DNA from: Bacteroidota bacterium
GTDB lineage: Bacteria > Bacteroidota > Bacteroidia > Flavobacteriales > Flavobacteriaceae
Length of the DNA: 64,000 bases
Direction: 5' to 3'
Assembly (NCBI GenBank): GCA_021793375.1
Contig: JAJYSY010000001.1
Location: forward strand, 1 to 64,000
The notes beneath the pieces were generated by a model, which saw only the letters and a program-made list of their open reading frames with translations, was not told where the DNA came from and did no database searches. Shown here in pieces: positions 44,504 to 53,020 of this stretch. The position numbers were made by a program, and so were the translations under genes. How positions within the stretch are numbered: the stretch's first letter is position 1; the number at the start of each line of letters is the position of its first letter.

Positions 44504-45658
44504 ATGAACAATTATTTTTCTTCAGACTTTAAATTAGGCGTGTTAGGAGGCGGACAATTAGGGAAAATGCTACTTTATGAAACTCGAAAATTTGATGTGC
44601 AAACCAATGTTTTGGACCCTAATCCGGAGGCGCCTTCTAAAATATCTTGCAATTATTTTGAAGAAGGAGATCTGCTGGATTTTGATACAGTTTATAATTT
44701 TGGAAAAAAAGTGGATGTGCTTACCATCGAAATTGAGACAGTAAATGTGGAAGCATTAGAAGCATTGGAAAAAGAAAACGTAATTGTTTATCCTTCAGCT
44801 AAAACCTTGAAAACTATTCAAGACAAAGGCGTGCAAAAAGAGTTTTATGAAAAAAATGAAATTCCCACTGCGGCTTTTAAAAATTATGCTTCAAAAGCAG
44901 AGTTGGTAAAAGATATTGAAGAAAAAAACATAGAATTTCCTTTTGTATGGAAAAGCAGAAAAGGCGGATACGATGGAAGAGGAGTAAGCGTAATAAAATC
45001 TAAGAAAGATCTTGAAAATTTAAGTGAAGATTCTTGTTTGGCAGAAAAATTAATTCCATTTAAAAATGAATTAGCAGTTGTGGTAGCAAGAAATAAAAAA
45101 GGAGAAGTAAAATCTTATCCGGTGGTAGAAATGGAATTTCATCCGGAAGCCAATCAGGTGGAATATGTGATTTGCCCTGCCAGAATTGAAGATGAAATAG
45201 CTCAAAAAGCCAGACAATTGGCTGAAAAAGTTTCTGCTTCTTTTAAGCATGTAGGATTGTTGGCGGTTGAAATGTTTCAAACACAAGAAGATGAAATATT
45301 AGTCAATGAAGTTGCTCCAAGGCCTCATAATAGTGGGCATTACAGTATTGAAGCTGCATTTACAAATCAATTTGAACAGCATCTTAGAGCTATTTTAAAT
45401 TTACCTTTGGGAAATACAGAAAGCAAAGTAGGAGGGGTGATGGTAAATTTAGTGGGAGAAGAAGGTTATGAAGGTCAAGTGCGTTATCAAAACATTGAAA
45501 AAATAATGAAACTTCCCGGAGTTACTCCGCATATTTATGGAAAGAAAATAACTCGTCCTTTTCGTAAAATGGGACACGTGACAATTGTAAACAAAGACTT
45601 AAGTAAAGCAAGAGAAATAGCAGAGCAAGTAAAAAATACTATTAAAGTAATCAGTTAA
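44504..45658 (+). CDS. purK: 5-(carboxyamino)imidazole ribonucleotide synthase
   Basis: ATP-grasp enzyme that makes N5-CAIR from AIR and bicarbonate in purine synthesis. 384 aa. The N-terminal LGGGQLGKMLLYE, the ATP-grasp segment WKSRKGGYDGRGV and the metal/ADP motif VNEVAPRPHNSGHYSIEA are complete. PurE is not adjacent in this window, unlike the purEK pairs of many bacteria. The DUF7033 gene starts 10 nt later. Confidence 0.95.
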   Translation: MNNYFSSDFKLGVLGGGQLGKMLLYETRKFDVQTNVLDPNPEAPSKISCNYFEEGDLLDFDTVYNFGKKVDVLTIEIETVNVEALEALEKENVIVYPSAKTLKTIQDKGVQKEFYEKNEIPTAAFKNYASKAELVKDIEEKNIEFPFVWKSRKGGYDGRGVSVIKSKKDLENLSEDSCLAEKLIPFKNELAVVVARNKKGEVKSYPVVEMEFHPEANQVEYVICPARIEDEIAQKARQLAEKVSASFKHVGLLAVEMFQTQEDEILVNEVAPRPHNSGHYSIEAAFTNQFEQHLRAILNLPLGNTESKVGGVMVNLVGEEGYEGQVRYQNIEKIMKLPGVTPHIYGKKITRPFRKMGHVTIVNKDLSKAREIAEQVKNTIKVIS

Positions 45659-45668
45659 AAGAATAGTT

Positions 45669-46952
45669 ATGATTCTGATATTTACACAAAAAATAACGAC
45701 GCGAAAAAAATATATTTTTAATCAAATATTTGGTGAAATATTAGGATTGGAATTAAAAATTACTTCAAAAATAGAAGAGTTTATTGCTTGCAAAGAATTG
45801 AAGTTTTCCTACGGAAAAAGTCGAATGGGAAATGAGTTGTTTGTAGAATCTATAGGATTGTTAAATAAACAAGGAATTTCAGATATAGAAATTGAGGTCA
45901 AAAAATGGGAGGATGTTCCATGTTTTTTTGAAGTAGGAGAAAAAAGTGATCTCCCTTTTGATATTTTTTCAGCAGCTTTTTATATGCTTTCTCGATATGA
46001 GGAATACTTACCTCATGTTAAAAATGAAAACAATAATTTTCCGGCAACAGAGAGTTTAGCTTTTAAACATAAATTCTTATCTCGTCCGGTGGTAGATATT
46101 TGGACACATAAGTTTAAAATAATTCTACAAAAACATTTTCCGGAGATTAAACTTCCCACAAGAAAATTTACAACAGAAAATATTCTTTCTGTTGCAGAAG
46201 TTTATAAATACAATAAAAAAGGATTGATGCGTAATCTTGGCGGAGGAATAAGAGATTTATTTCAACTAAGATTTAAAGAGATTTTTGAAAGAATAAGAAC
46301 CCAACTTTTTTGGGCACAAGATCCTTATGATGTTTATAGAGAATTACTACAGTTTAGTAAACAGCAAAAAATAAGATGGAAATTTATGTTTCAGTTGAGT
46401 GATTACTCTAAATATGATAAGAATATAGATCATAATAGATTGGCTTATCAAGCACAGATAAAATCATTGGGAGATTACGGGAAAATCGGTTTATTGATTG
46501 GTTATGAGGCAACTTATAAATTGAAACCGCTAAGAAAAGAAAAAAAACGTTGGGAAAATATAGCCAATCAAGAACTTGAAATGGCTTTGACTAATGATCA
46601 TGGAATTAATCTACCGGATTTATACAATAATTTTGACGCGATAGAAATAGCAAATGATTATTCTATGGGGTTTGTAGATAAGATTGGATTTAGAGCAGGA
46701 ACTTGTACTTCTTTTTTGTATTATGATTTAAAACTCGAACGAATTTCTCCTTTAAAAATACATCCTACTGCATTTAATAGTGAAGCTTTCAGGCCTCGAT
46801 CTTTTTTTGAAGTAAAAACTGTTTTAGAAAGAATTAAAGCCGATGTAAAAGAAGTAGGCGGAGAGTTGATAATGCTTTATAAAAACACTGATTTTGTAGA
46901 AGGAAAAAGAAAAGAAAAGTTTTTGCAGATTTTAGAAAAGATGAATGATTAA
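45669..46952 (+). CDS. DUF7033 / polysaccharide deacetylase-like protein
   Basis: 427 aa, no signal peptide. The N-terminal region (about 1-150; FSYGKSRMGNELF, DIFSAAFYMLSRYEEYLP) matches the DUF7033 domain seen in flavobacterial proteins annotated as polysaccharide deacetylases. The C-terminal part has the deacetylase-like layout (FMFQLSDYSKYDKNI, DYSMGFVDKIGFRAGTCTSF). From memory, homologues carry a His-Pro-Ser-[YF] metal-site segment where this one reads GLLIGYEA, so the metal-binding His may be missing. Its link to purK, only 10 nt apart, is positional only. Function uncertain. Confidence 0.75.
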   Translation: MILIFTQKITTRKKYIFNQIFGEILGLELKITSKIEEFIACKELKFSYGKSRMGNELFVESIGLLNKQGISDIEIEVKKWEDVPCFFEVGEKSDLPFDIFSAAFYMLSRYEEYLPHVKNENNNFPATESLAFKHKFLSRPVVDIWTHKFKIILQKHFPEIKLPTRKFTTENILSVAEVYKYNKKGLMRNLGGGIRDLFQLRFKEIFERIRTQLFWAQDPYDVYRELLQFSKQQKIRWKFMFQLSDYSKYDKNIDHNRLAYQAQIKSLGDYGKIGLLIGYEATYKLKPLRKEKKRWENIANQELEMALTNDHGINLPDLYNNFDAIEIANDYSMGFVDKIGFRAGTCTSFLYYDLKLERISPLKIHPTAFNSEAFRPRSFFEVKTVLERIKADVKEVGGELIMLYKNTDFVEGKRKEKFLQILEKMND

Positions 46953-47009
46953 AAAATCAATCAATAGAATTCTTTCTTAATAAAAACAAATAAAAAAATT
47001 AGATTCAAA

Positions 47010-48287
47010 TCAATATCCATATTTGTTTTTCCAGCGCAGTTTTAAAAATTGACGAAGAACTTTTTCTCGTTTGTTATCTCCGGGTTGAAAGAAAGAATTT
47101 CCTTTGATTTCTTCAGGTAAAAACTCAGCATTTACAAAACCTCCTTCATAATCGTGGGCATATTTATAATTTTCTCCATATCCCAGATCTTTCATCAGTT
47201 TGGTAGGGGCATTTCTAATAGGTAAAGGAACAGATAAATCTCCTGTTTTTCTGACCATTTGTTGGGCTTTATTTATCGCCATATAACTGCTGTTGCTCTT
47301 AGGAGAAGTAGCTAAATAAATCGCACATTGACTCAAAACAATTCTGGCTTCAGGATATCCTATGGTAGTTACGGCTTGAAAAGTGTTGTTGGCCATTACC
47401 AGAGCAGTTGGATTTGCCAAACCTATATCTTCACTTGCTAAAATTAATAATCTTCTGGCAATAAATTTTAAATCCTCTCCGCCTTCAATCATTCTGGCAA
47501 GCCAATAAACCGCTGCATTGGGATCACTCCCACGAATAGATTTGATAAAAGCAGAGATAATATCATAATGTTGTTCTCCGGTTTTATCATACCTCACCGT
47601 GTTTTGTTGAACTTTTTTGGTTACTAATTCATCGGTGATTACAATAGAATCCGTATTTTCAGAAAGAACAATCAACTCAAAAATATTTAGCAGTTTTCGA
47701 GCATCTCCACTGCTGAGTCGTAATAAAGCATGGGTTTCTTTTAATTCTATTTTCTTTTGAGAAATTATTTCATCTTCTTGAATAGCTTTGTCTAATAAAG
47801 CTAATAAATCTTCTTTGCTAAAAGAATTTAAAGTATATACCTGACAGCGTGACAATAAAGCAGGAATAACTTCAAAACTCGGATTTTCTGTAGTAGCTCC
47901 AATCAAAGTTATCCAACCTTTTTCTACTGCGCCCAACAGCGAATCTTGTTGAGATTTGCTAAAACGATGAATTTCATCTATGAATAAAATAGGGTTTTTT
48001 GTCGTAAATAAATTATCCTTTTTCTTTGCTTGGTTAATTACTTCCCTAACTTCTTTTACACCACTATTAATCGCACTTAAAGTAAAAAAAGGACGTTTGG
48101 TTTCGTTGGCAATAATATGTGCTAAAGTAGTTTTTCCTACTCCGGGAGGACCCCAGAAAATAAGAGAAGGAATAAGGTCATTCTTCAATTGTGTTCGCAA
48201 AGGACCATTCTCGCCTACAAGATGTTGTTGACTGAGATAATCTTTTAAAGTTTTTGGACGTAATCTTTCTGCTAAAGGTTTATTCAT
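47010..48287 (-). CDS. rarA: Replication-associated recombination protein A
   Basis: AAA+ ATPase of the clamp-loader group (MgsA/RarA) acting at stalled replication forks. 425 aa from the ATG at 48287 ([14 protein letters not shown]). Walker A is GPPGVGKTT and Walker [10 protein letters not shown], with sensor 1 in [11 protein letters not shown]. The C-terminal tetramerisation domain contains [21 protein letters not shown]. An in-frame ATG at 48317 would add ten hydrophobic residues, and a -7 box lies between the two ATGs, which favours the downstream start. Confidence 0.95.
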   Translation of the reverse strand: MNKPLAERLRPKTLKDYLSQQHLVGENGPLRTQLKNDLIPSLIFWGPPGVGKTTLAHIIANETKRPFFTLSAINSGVKEVREVINQAKKKDNLFTTKNPILFIDEIHRFSKSQQDSLLGAVEKGWITLIGATTENPSFEVIPALLSRCQVYTLNSFSKEDLLALLDKAIQEDEIISQKKIELKETHALLRLSSGDARKLLNIFELIVLSENTDSIVITDELVTKKVQQNTVRYDKTGEQHYDIISAFIKSIRGSDPNAAVYWLARMIEGGEDLKFIARRLLILASEDIGLANPTALVMANNTFQAVTTIGYPEARIVLSQCAIYLATSPKSNSSYMAINKAQQMVRKTGDLSVPLPIRNAPTKLMKDLGYGENYKYAHDYEGGFVNAEFLPEEIKGNSFFQPGDNKREKVLRQFLKLRWKNKYGY

Positions 48288-48292
48288 AACAG

Positions 48293-48300
48293 CAAAAATA
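48293..48300 (-). promoter_or_regulatory. Possible -7 element just upstream of rarA
   Basis: The minus strand reads TATTTTTG (TAnnTTTG) only 5 nt before the ATG at 48287. If used, the mRNA would be nearly or fully leaderless. Confidence 0.3.
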
Positions 48301-48451
48301 AGATTTGTAAATGACATATTAGCATAGAAATATCTTGGTATTTGTTTTGCGCTAAAACATTAAGATTTTTTAATTCTTATAAAGTTGTTTTTTACAATTC
48401 TTTAAAAATCGAAAATACTTGTTTATATTTTATCGTATTTTAAAATAATCC

Positions 48452-49210
48452 ATGAACACTTCAAAACCTCTTACTTTTTCTGCTGCGGTATATATTTATC
48501 CAATTTTATTAGTGTTGATGATATGGATTGTTTTTTGGATAGAACAAAGCTTTGGAGTAAATTTAAGAGCTTGGGGAATTAAACCAAGAGAGTTGATAGG
48601 TTTAAGAGGAATATTTTTCTCTCCTTTTTTACACGGAGGTACCACACATCTTTTAAGTAATTCTTTGCCTTTATTATTGTTGAGTTTGGCGTTGTTTTAT
48701 TTTTATAGAGGAATTGCTTTTAATGTTATTGTACTTGGCGGAATATTAACTGGGCTTTTAACTTGGATGATAGGTAGAGGAGGATCTGTGCATATTGGCG
48801 CCAGTGGAGTAGTTTATTTATTGGCGAGTTTTTTGTTTTTTAAAGGAATTTGGTCAAAGAATATGCGACTTATAGCAGTTTCTTTGGTGGTAGTTTTTAT
48901 TTATGGAAGTTTGATATGGGGCGTTTTTCCAGGAAAACCTAAAATCTCTTGGGAGGGTCATTTATCAGGTTTTGTAAGCGGGATAATATTTGCTTTATAT
49001 TATAGAAAATATAAGCTGATGATTGATGAAAACAATCCAAGAAAAAAAATCTTATCTAAAAGAGAAAAAGAATTTTTAAAACATTTTGATGAAGATGGAA
49101 ATTTTGTTCCCACTTCAGAATGGAAAAAAAGAGAAGCAGAACAAAAGCAATCCAATACTCTTGATGCAGAAATTACTTATCAATATATAACAAAGAAAAA
49201 GAAAAGATAA
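48452..49210 (+). CDS. Rhomboid-family intramembrane serine protease
   Basis: 252 aa with six transmembrane helices. The rhomboid signature is complete: HLLSN at residues 66-70, the nucleophile Ser118 in GASG, and the catalytic His170 in EGHLSGF. The first loop has WGIKPRELIGLRGI, in the usual place for the WR-containing L1 loop. A soluble charged C-terminal tail (about 195-252) follows. Substrates are unknown. It converges on rlmB with 2 nt between the stop codons. Confidence 0.94.
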   Translation: MNTSKPLTFSAAVYIYPILLVLMIWIVFWIEQSFGVNLRAWGIKPRELIGLRGIFFSPFLHGGTTHLLSNSLPLLLLSLALFYFYRGIAFNVIVLGGILTGLLTWMIGRGGSVHIGASGVVYLLASFLFFKGIWSKNMRLIAVSLVVVFIYGSLIWGVFPGKPKISWEGHLSGFVSGIIFALYYRKYKLMIDENNPRKKILSKREKEFLKHFDEDGNFVPTSEWKKREAEQKQSNTLDAEITYQYITKKKKR

Positions 49211-49212
49211 TT

Positions 49213-49944
49213 TTAAACTGTTTTCTGCCTGACTGCTTCATACAAGAAAAGTGCACAAGCCACAGAAACATTTAAAGAATCTGTTTTTCCTAAAATTGGA
49301 AGTTTTGCTTGCGAATCGCTCATTTTTAATAAAGCTTTAGAAACTCCTTTTCCTTCGCTGCCCATAATTACAGCAGTGGGTTTTTTGAAATCTACTTCAT
49401 ATAAAGAAGAGTTTGCTTTTTCTGAAGCCGCAATCACCTGAACAGCATAAGATTTTAATAAAAATATTGCATCTTTCAAATGATCAGTTTTACAAATAGG
49501 AATATTAAAAATAGCTCCTGCAGAAGTTTTTACCGCTTGCTCGTTTATGGCAGCACTTCCTTGTTTGGGAATAATAATCGCATCTGCTCCGGAACATTCT
49601 GCAGATCTTACAATAGCACCAAAATTTCTAACATCAGAAACTTCATCCAACAATACAAATAAAGGAGTGGAGTTTTTTTCAATTATTTCTTCGATAATAT
49701 TTTCCAAACGCTGTGTTTTAATAGGAGAAATTTTAGCCACAACTCCTTGGTGATTTCCCGAAACCATATGATTTAGTTTTTGGAAAGGAACAAAAGAAGT
49801 AGGAATATTAGCTTGATGAATTTTTGCAATAAGCTTTGAAATTCCCGGATTTTCCAAACCTCTTTGAAAAAAAACTTTATCGATTTCTTGTCCGCTGTTT
49901 AAAGCTTCTTCCAAACTGTGGATACCAAATATAGTTGCGCTCAT
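49213..49944 (-). CDS. rlmB: 23S rRNA 2'-O-methyltransferase of the SpoU/RlmB type
   Basis: 243 aa. An N-terminal substrate-binding domain (about 1-80) is followed by the SPOUT trefoil-knot domain with DEVSDVRNFGAIVRSA (motif 1), IMGSEGKGVS (motif 2) and LNVSVACALFLYEAVRQ (motif 3). The best-matching member methylates G2251 of 23S rRNA; other TrmH-family targets cannot be ruled out. Confidence 0.9.
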   Translation of the reverse strand: MSATIFGIHSLEEALNSGQEIDKVFFQRGLENPGISKLIAKIHQANIPTSFVPFQKLNHMVSGNHQGVVAKISPIKTQRLENIIEEIIEKNSTPLFVLLDEVSDVRNFGAIVRSAECSGADAIIIPKQGSAAINEQAVKTSAGAIFNIPICKTDHLKDAIFLLKSYAVQVIAASEKANSSLYEVDFKKPTAVIMGSEGKGVSKALLKMSDSQAKLPILGKTDSLNVSVACALFLYEAVRQKTV

Positions 49945-50044
49945 AAAATTAAATCTATTTTTTCTACAGAAAATTAAAAAGCTAAATATAAACTATAAAA
50001 TAAACCTTAGAGATTAAAAATAAATAATTTTTTAAAGAAGAAAA

Positions 50045-51748
50045 TTAAAAAGAAGCAATTAAGCTGATATGAACTTTGGTATTTTCAAACTTAAAAGATT
50101 CGCCATCAGATTTTCCGTTGGCAAAAGCAAGATTTAATAAACCGGCTTTGGTTTGTAAACCCAATCCAAAACCTATTCCGTAAAGGTTATTTTTTTCGTT
50201 TTGAACATCGTTTTTTAAATGTGCATAATCTATAATGCTGTGAGCGTATAAACTTGGAGATAATAAAAACCTATATTCCGATTGAATTCCACTAAAAAAA
50301 GAGGCGCTCAAACTATTTTCTTCAAAACCTCTAACAGAATGAACTCCGCCAAATCTAAAAAGTTCATTAGAAATATAATTGTCAGAAAAAAGAACAGAAA
50401 CATCGCTCGAAACATAAATACTATTGCGATAATCTATATTAAAAATATGTGCTCCGGAAAAAACAACATTTTGTTGATTGCTTTTTTCAGCTTCTCTGTC
50501 TCTTTGTCCAAAACCTATGGTGAAATTTAAATCTGTTTGAATGGGGAAAAGCGGATTTTCTGTGTTTCTGTCTAAATAATTTCCACCAAAAGTGATAAAA
50601 TAAGCATCAAAACTATCAAAGTTTTGTCCGATAAGACTTGAATTATCTTTTAATAAATCTGTAGAAGAAGTGTTTTTATAACCGGATTCTATTTCCCATT
50701 TAGAATTGATTTGATAATTTAATTTAGCAGATTGACTGTTGGTGGTATAAGAAGAATCTTGTTTGAATAAATCCAATTCTAATTTTACTCCAAAAGGAGT
50801 AGAAAAAATATAAGGTAATTTTAATTGGGTATTAAAATGCTGTTGATTTGTTCCAGTATTTTTATAATGAATAGCTAAGGATTCTCCATAATTTAAATTG
50901 TTGACTAAGCTTAAAGAAATATCTCCGTCCAACTGAAAATTCCCGGTTTCTTCATCGGTAGAAAAACCTAAAAAACCTTCAAAATTATTACTGTTTTTCT
51001 TTTCGAGATACAGATATAAAACTGTTTGGTCTTTTGTAAACAACACTTCCGGATTTCGAGGAACATTTACAAAATTTAGATTCTTCAAATCCAATACTTT
51101 CTTATCTAATTTGGTTTTATTAAAAACTTGTCCTTTTTTTATTCTGATAAAGTTTTTAATATAAGACTTCGGAAATTTCTCATAACCTTTTATGGTGATG
51201 CTATCTACCAATCGCTGATTAGAAATATCAATATGAAGATTAGCTATCAGTTGATTTTCTTTATCTAATGCTAAATCGATTAATTTTAAATTGCTAAAAG
51301 GTTTTCCTTCATTAATAAAAATGTCATTTAATTTTTGCAGAGTTTCTTCTGCTTTTGTAAAAGGGATAATAAAATAATCTGTAGTGTTTTTTACGCCTAT
51401 TTTTTGTAGCTGTTTTGTAGATAGCTGATCAGAAGAATAAAAAACTTTAATGTCATTTTGTTTTTTATTTAAATTTAAAGTAGTGGTGTAAACAGAGTCT
51501 TTTATTTTTTGCAAAGGAGTGGATTGGATGTTGATATATCCAATTCTTTCTAATTTTTTAAAAGTATGCTTGACTTCTTTTTGAATAGAAGAGAAAGAAG
51601 GGTGATCTGACTTATATTTTAAGTCCTCAATTATTTTTGTTTCAGTAGAATCTTTTCCTTTAATAAATAAAGAGAGATTCTGCGTGTACAGTTGACAACA
51701 GCATAAGAAAAAAAACAGCAGAGAAAATATGTTTTTATACAGACTCAA
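50045..51748 (-). CDS. Omp85 superfamily outer membrane protein (BamA/TamA-like)
   Basis: About 567 aa. The N-terminal signal sequence is LLFFFLCCCQLYTQN. Residues about 25-270 form a soluble, POTRA-containing region (SITIKGYEKFPKSYIKNF). The C-terminal 300 aa are a beta-barrel of alternating strands with the Omp85 L6 motif VRGFEEN and a terminal Phe (SLIASF), as in outer membrane proteins. The coding frame contains no ATG at all. I take TTG at 51748 because it yields a compact signal peptide and lies below a -7 box at 51788-51795; a TTG at 51790 overlaps that box. Too short for BamA, so an assembly, translocation or surface-antigen role is open. Confidence 0.82.
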   Translation of the reverse strand: MSLYKNIFSLLFFFLCCCQLYTQNLSLFIKGKDSTETKIIEDLKYKSDHPSFSSIQKEVKHTFKKLERIGYINIQSTPLQKIKDSVYTTTLNLNKKQNDIKVFYSSDQLSTKQLQKIGVKNTTDYFIIPFTKAEETLQKLNDIFINEGKPFSNLKLIDLALDKENQLIANLHIDISNQRLVDSITIKGYEKFPKSYIKNFIRIKKGQVFNKTKLDKKVLDLKNLNFVNVPRNPEVLFTKDQTVLYLYLEKKNSNNFEGFLGFSTDEETGNFQLDGDISLSLVNNLNYGESLAIHYKNTGTNQQHFNTQLKLPYIFSTPFGVKLELDLFKQDSSYTTNSQSAKLNYQINSKWEIESGYKNTSSTDLLKDNSSLIGQNFDSFDAYFITFGGNYLDRNTENPLFPIQTDLNFTIGFGQRDREAEKSNQQNVVFSGAHIFNIDYRNSIYVSSDVSVLFSDNYISNELFRFGGVHSVRGFEENSLSASFFSGIQSEYRFLLSPSLYAHSIIDYAHLKNDVQNEKNNLYGIGFGLGLQTKAGLLNLAFANGKSDGESFKFENTKVHISLIASF

Positions 51749-51787
51749 TATAGTGAAGAAATAAAGATTTTTGTCAAAAGACAAGCT

Positions 51788-51795
51788 CAAAAATA
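51788..51795 (-). promoter_or_regulatory. Candidate -7 element of the Omp85-type gene
   Basis: The minus strand reads TATTTTTG. Transcription from here would begin below 51790 and leave the TTG at 51748 as the first reasonable start. Confidence 0.4.
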
Positions 51796-52096
51796 AGAAG
51801 AAGCAAAAGAATATAGTTGAAAAAGAGAAAAAATCATGAATAAATTAGAATTAATTCATTTTTTTTGATGAGTTTTGCATTTTTAAATGTAAAAATAGTT
51901 TGCAATAGACTATGAAAAAGCAGGAAAATAAATAATTAATAAAGTTGAGACACACTTGTTTAGGCGTCTTTTTGATAGAAAAGCAAATAATTTGAAAAAT
52001 TAATAAAGTAAAGTTTGAAAACTTGAAATATCTTTTTACATTTGCAAACCCTAAAAATAGGGAAAATATAATTAATGATATTAGTGTAAGTACATT
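51796..52096. other. Intergenic region with the rpsL promoter and leader
   Basis: About 300 bp, very AT-rich, between the Omp85-type gene and rpsL. The left 200 bp show no conserved ORF, RNA or repeat. The right end holds the rpsL promoter (TTTG 52014-52017, TACATTTG 52037-52044). Just downstream, at 52049-52062, a small hairpin CCCTA/TAGGG with a four-A loop sits at the predicted transcript 5' end. Confidence 0.7.
52014..52044 (+). promoter_or_regulatory. Promoter of the str-S10-spc ribosomal cluster
   Basis: TTTG (52014-52017), a 19-nt spacer and TACATTTG (52037-52044). This is a full -33/-7 match and the only such pair seen ahead of this gene cluster. The leader to rpsL is about 45 nt. 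Confidence 0.7.
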
Positions 52097-52471
52097 ATGC
52101 CAACAATTTCACAGTTAGTAAGAAAAGGAAGGACTCGTCCAACTACCAAAAGTAAATCGGTAGCTCTGGAGTCATGTCCACAGAAACGTGGAGTGTGTAC
52201 TCGTGTATATACAACCACACCAAAGAAGCCAAACTCTGCTATGCGTAAAGTCGCAAGGGTGCGTTTGACTAATGGAAAAGAAGTCAACGCTTATATCCCA
52301 GGAGAGGGTCATAACCTTCAAGAGCACTCAATCGTATTGGTTAGAGGGGGGAGAGTGAAAGACTTACCTGGAGTTCGATATCACATTGTTCGTGGTGCAT
52401 TAGATACTGCGGGAGTGGAAGGTCGAGGACAGAGACGTTCAAAGTATGGGACTAAACGCCCTAAAAAATAA
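52097..52471 (+). CDS. rpsL: 30S ribosomal protein S12
   Basis: 124 aa decoding-centre protein. [13 protein letters not shown] and [13 protein letters not shown] are intact, so the Lys residues linked to streptomycin resistance (about K43 and K88) are wild type. It is first gene of the cluster, followed 66 nt later by rpsG. Confidence 0.97.
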   Translation: MPTISQLVRKGRTRPTTKSKSVALESCPQKRGVCTRVYTTTPKKPNSAMRKVARVRLTNGKEVNAYIPGEGHNLQEHSIVLVRGGRVKDLPGVRYHIVRGALDTAGVEGRGQRRSKYGTKRPKK

Positions 52472-52537
52472 TTTCGAGTTGAACGTTAGAGTTACGTTTG
52501 GCGCGAAGCTGAAAAGATTAACCTATTAAATGAAGTA

Positions 52538-53014
52538 ATGAGAAAAACAATAGCCGAAAAACGAGCACTTCTGCCGGATCCTAAATTTGAAGATCAGCTT
52601 GTTACCCGTTTTGTTAACATGATGATGTTGCACGGTAAGAAGTCATTATCATTCAAAATCTTTTATGATATGATCGATATCGTAGAAGAGAAAAAAGAAG
52701 ACGACGAAAAAACTGCGCTTGAAGTGTGGAAAGAAGCATTGTCTAATGTGATGCCGCATGTTGAAGTGCGTAGTAGACGTGTAGGAGGAGCAACTTTCCA
52801 AATTCCTACTCAAATTCGTCCAGACCGTAAAGTGTCAACTGCAATGAAATGGTTGATTCAAGCTGCGAGAAAACGTAATGAAAAATCAATGTCCGCTAAA
52901 CTTGCAGCGGAAGTATTGGCTGCAGCAAAAGAAGAAGGTGCAGCTGTGAAAAAGCGTGTAGATACGCATCGTATGGCGGAAGCAAATAAAGCATTCTCTC
53001 ACTTTAGATTCTAA
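52538..53014 (+). CDS. rpsG: 30S ribosomal protein S7
   Basis: 158 aa primary 16S-binding protein of the small-subunit head. It has the typical [33 protein letters not shown] and WLIQAARKR segments. fusA starts 6 nt after its stop. Confidence 0.97.
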   Translation: MRKTIAEKRALLPDPKFEDQLVTRFVNMMMLHGKKSLSFKIFYDMIDIVEEKKEDDEKTALEVWKEALSNVMPHVEVRSRRVGGATFQIPTQIRPDRKVSTAMKWLIQAARKRNEKSMSAKLAAEVLAAAKEEGAAVKKRVDTHRMAEANKAFSHFRF

Positions 53015-53020
53015 AATAAA

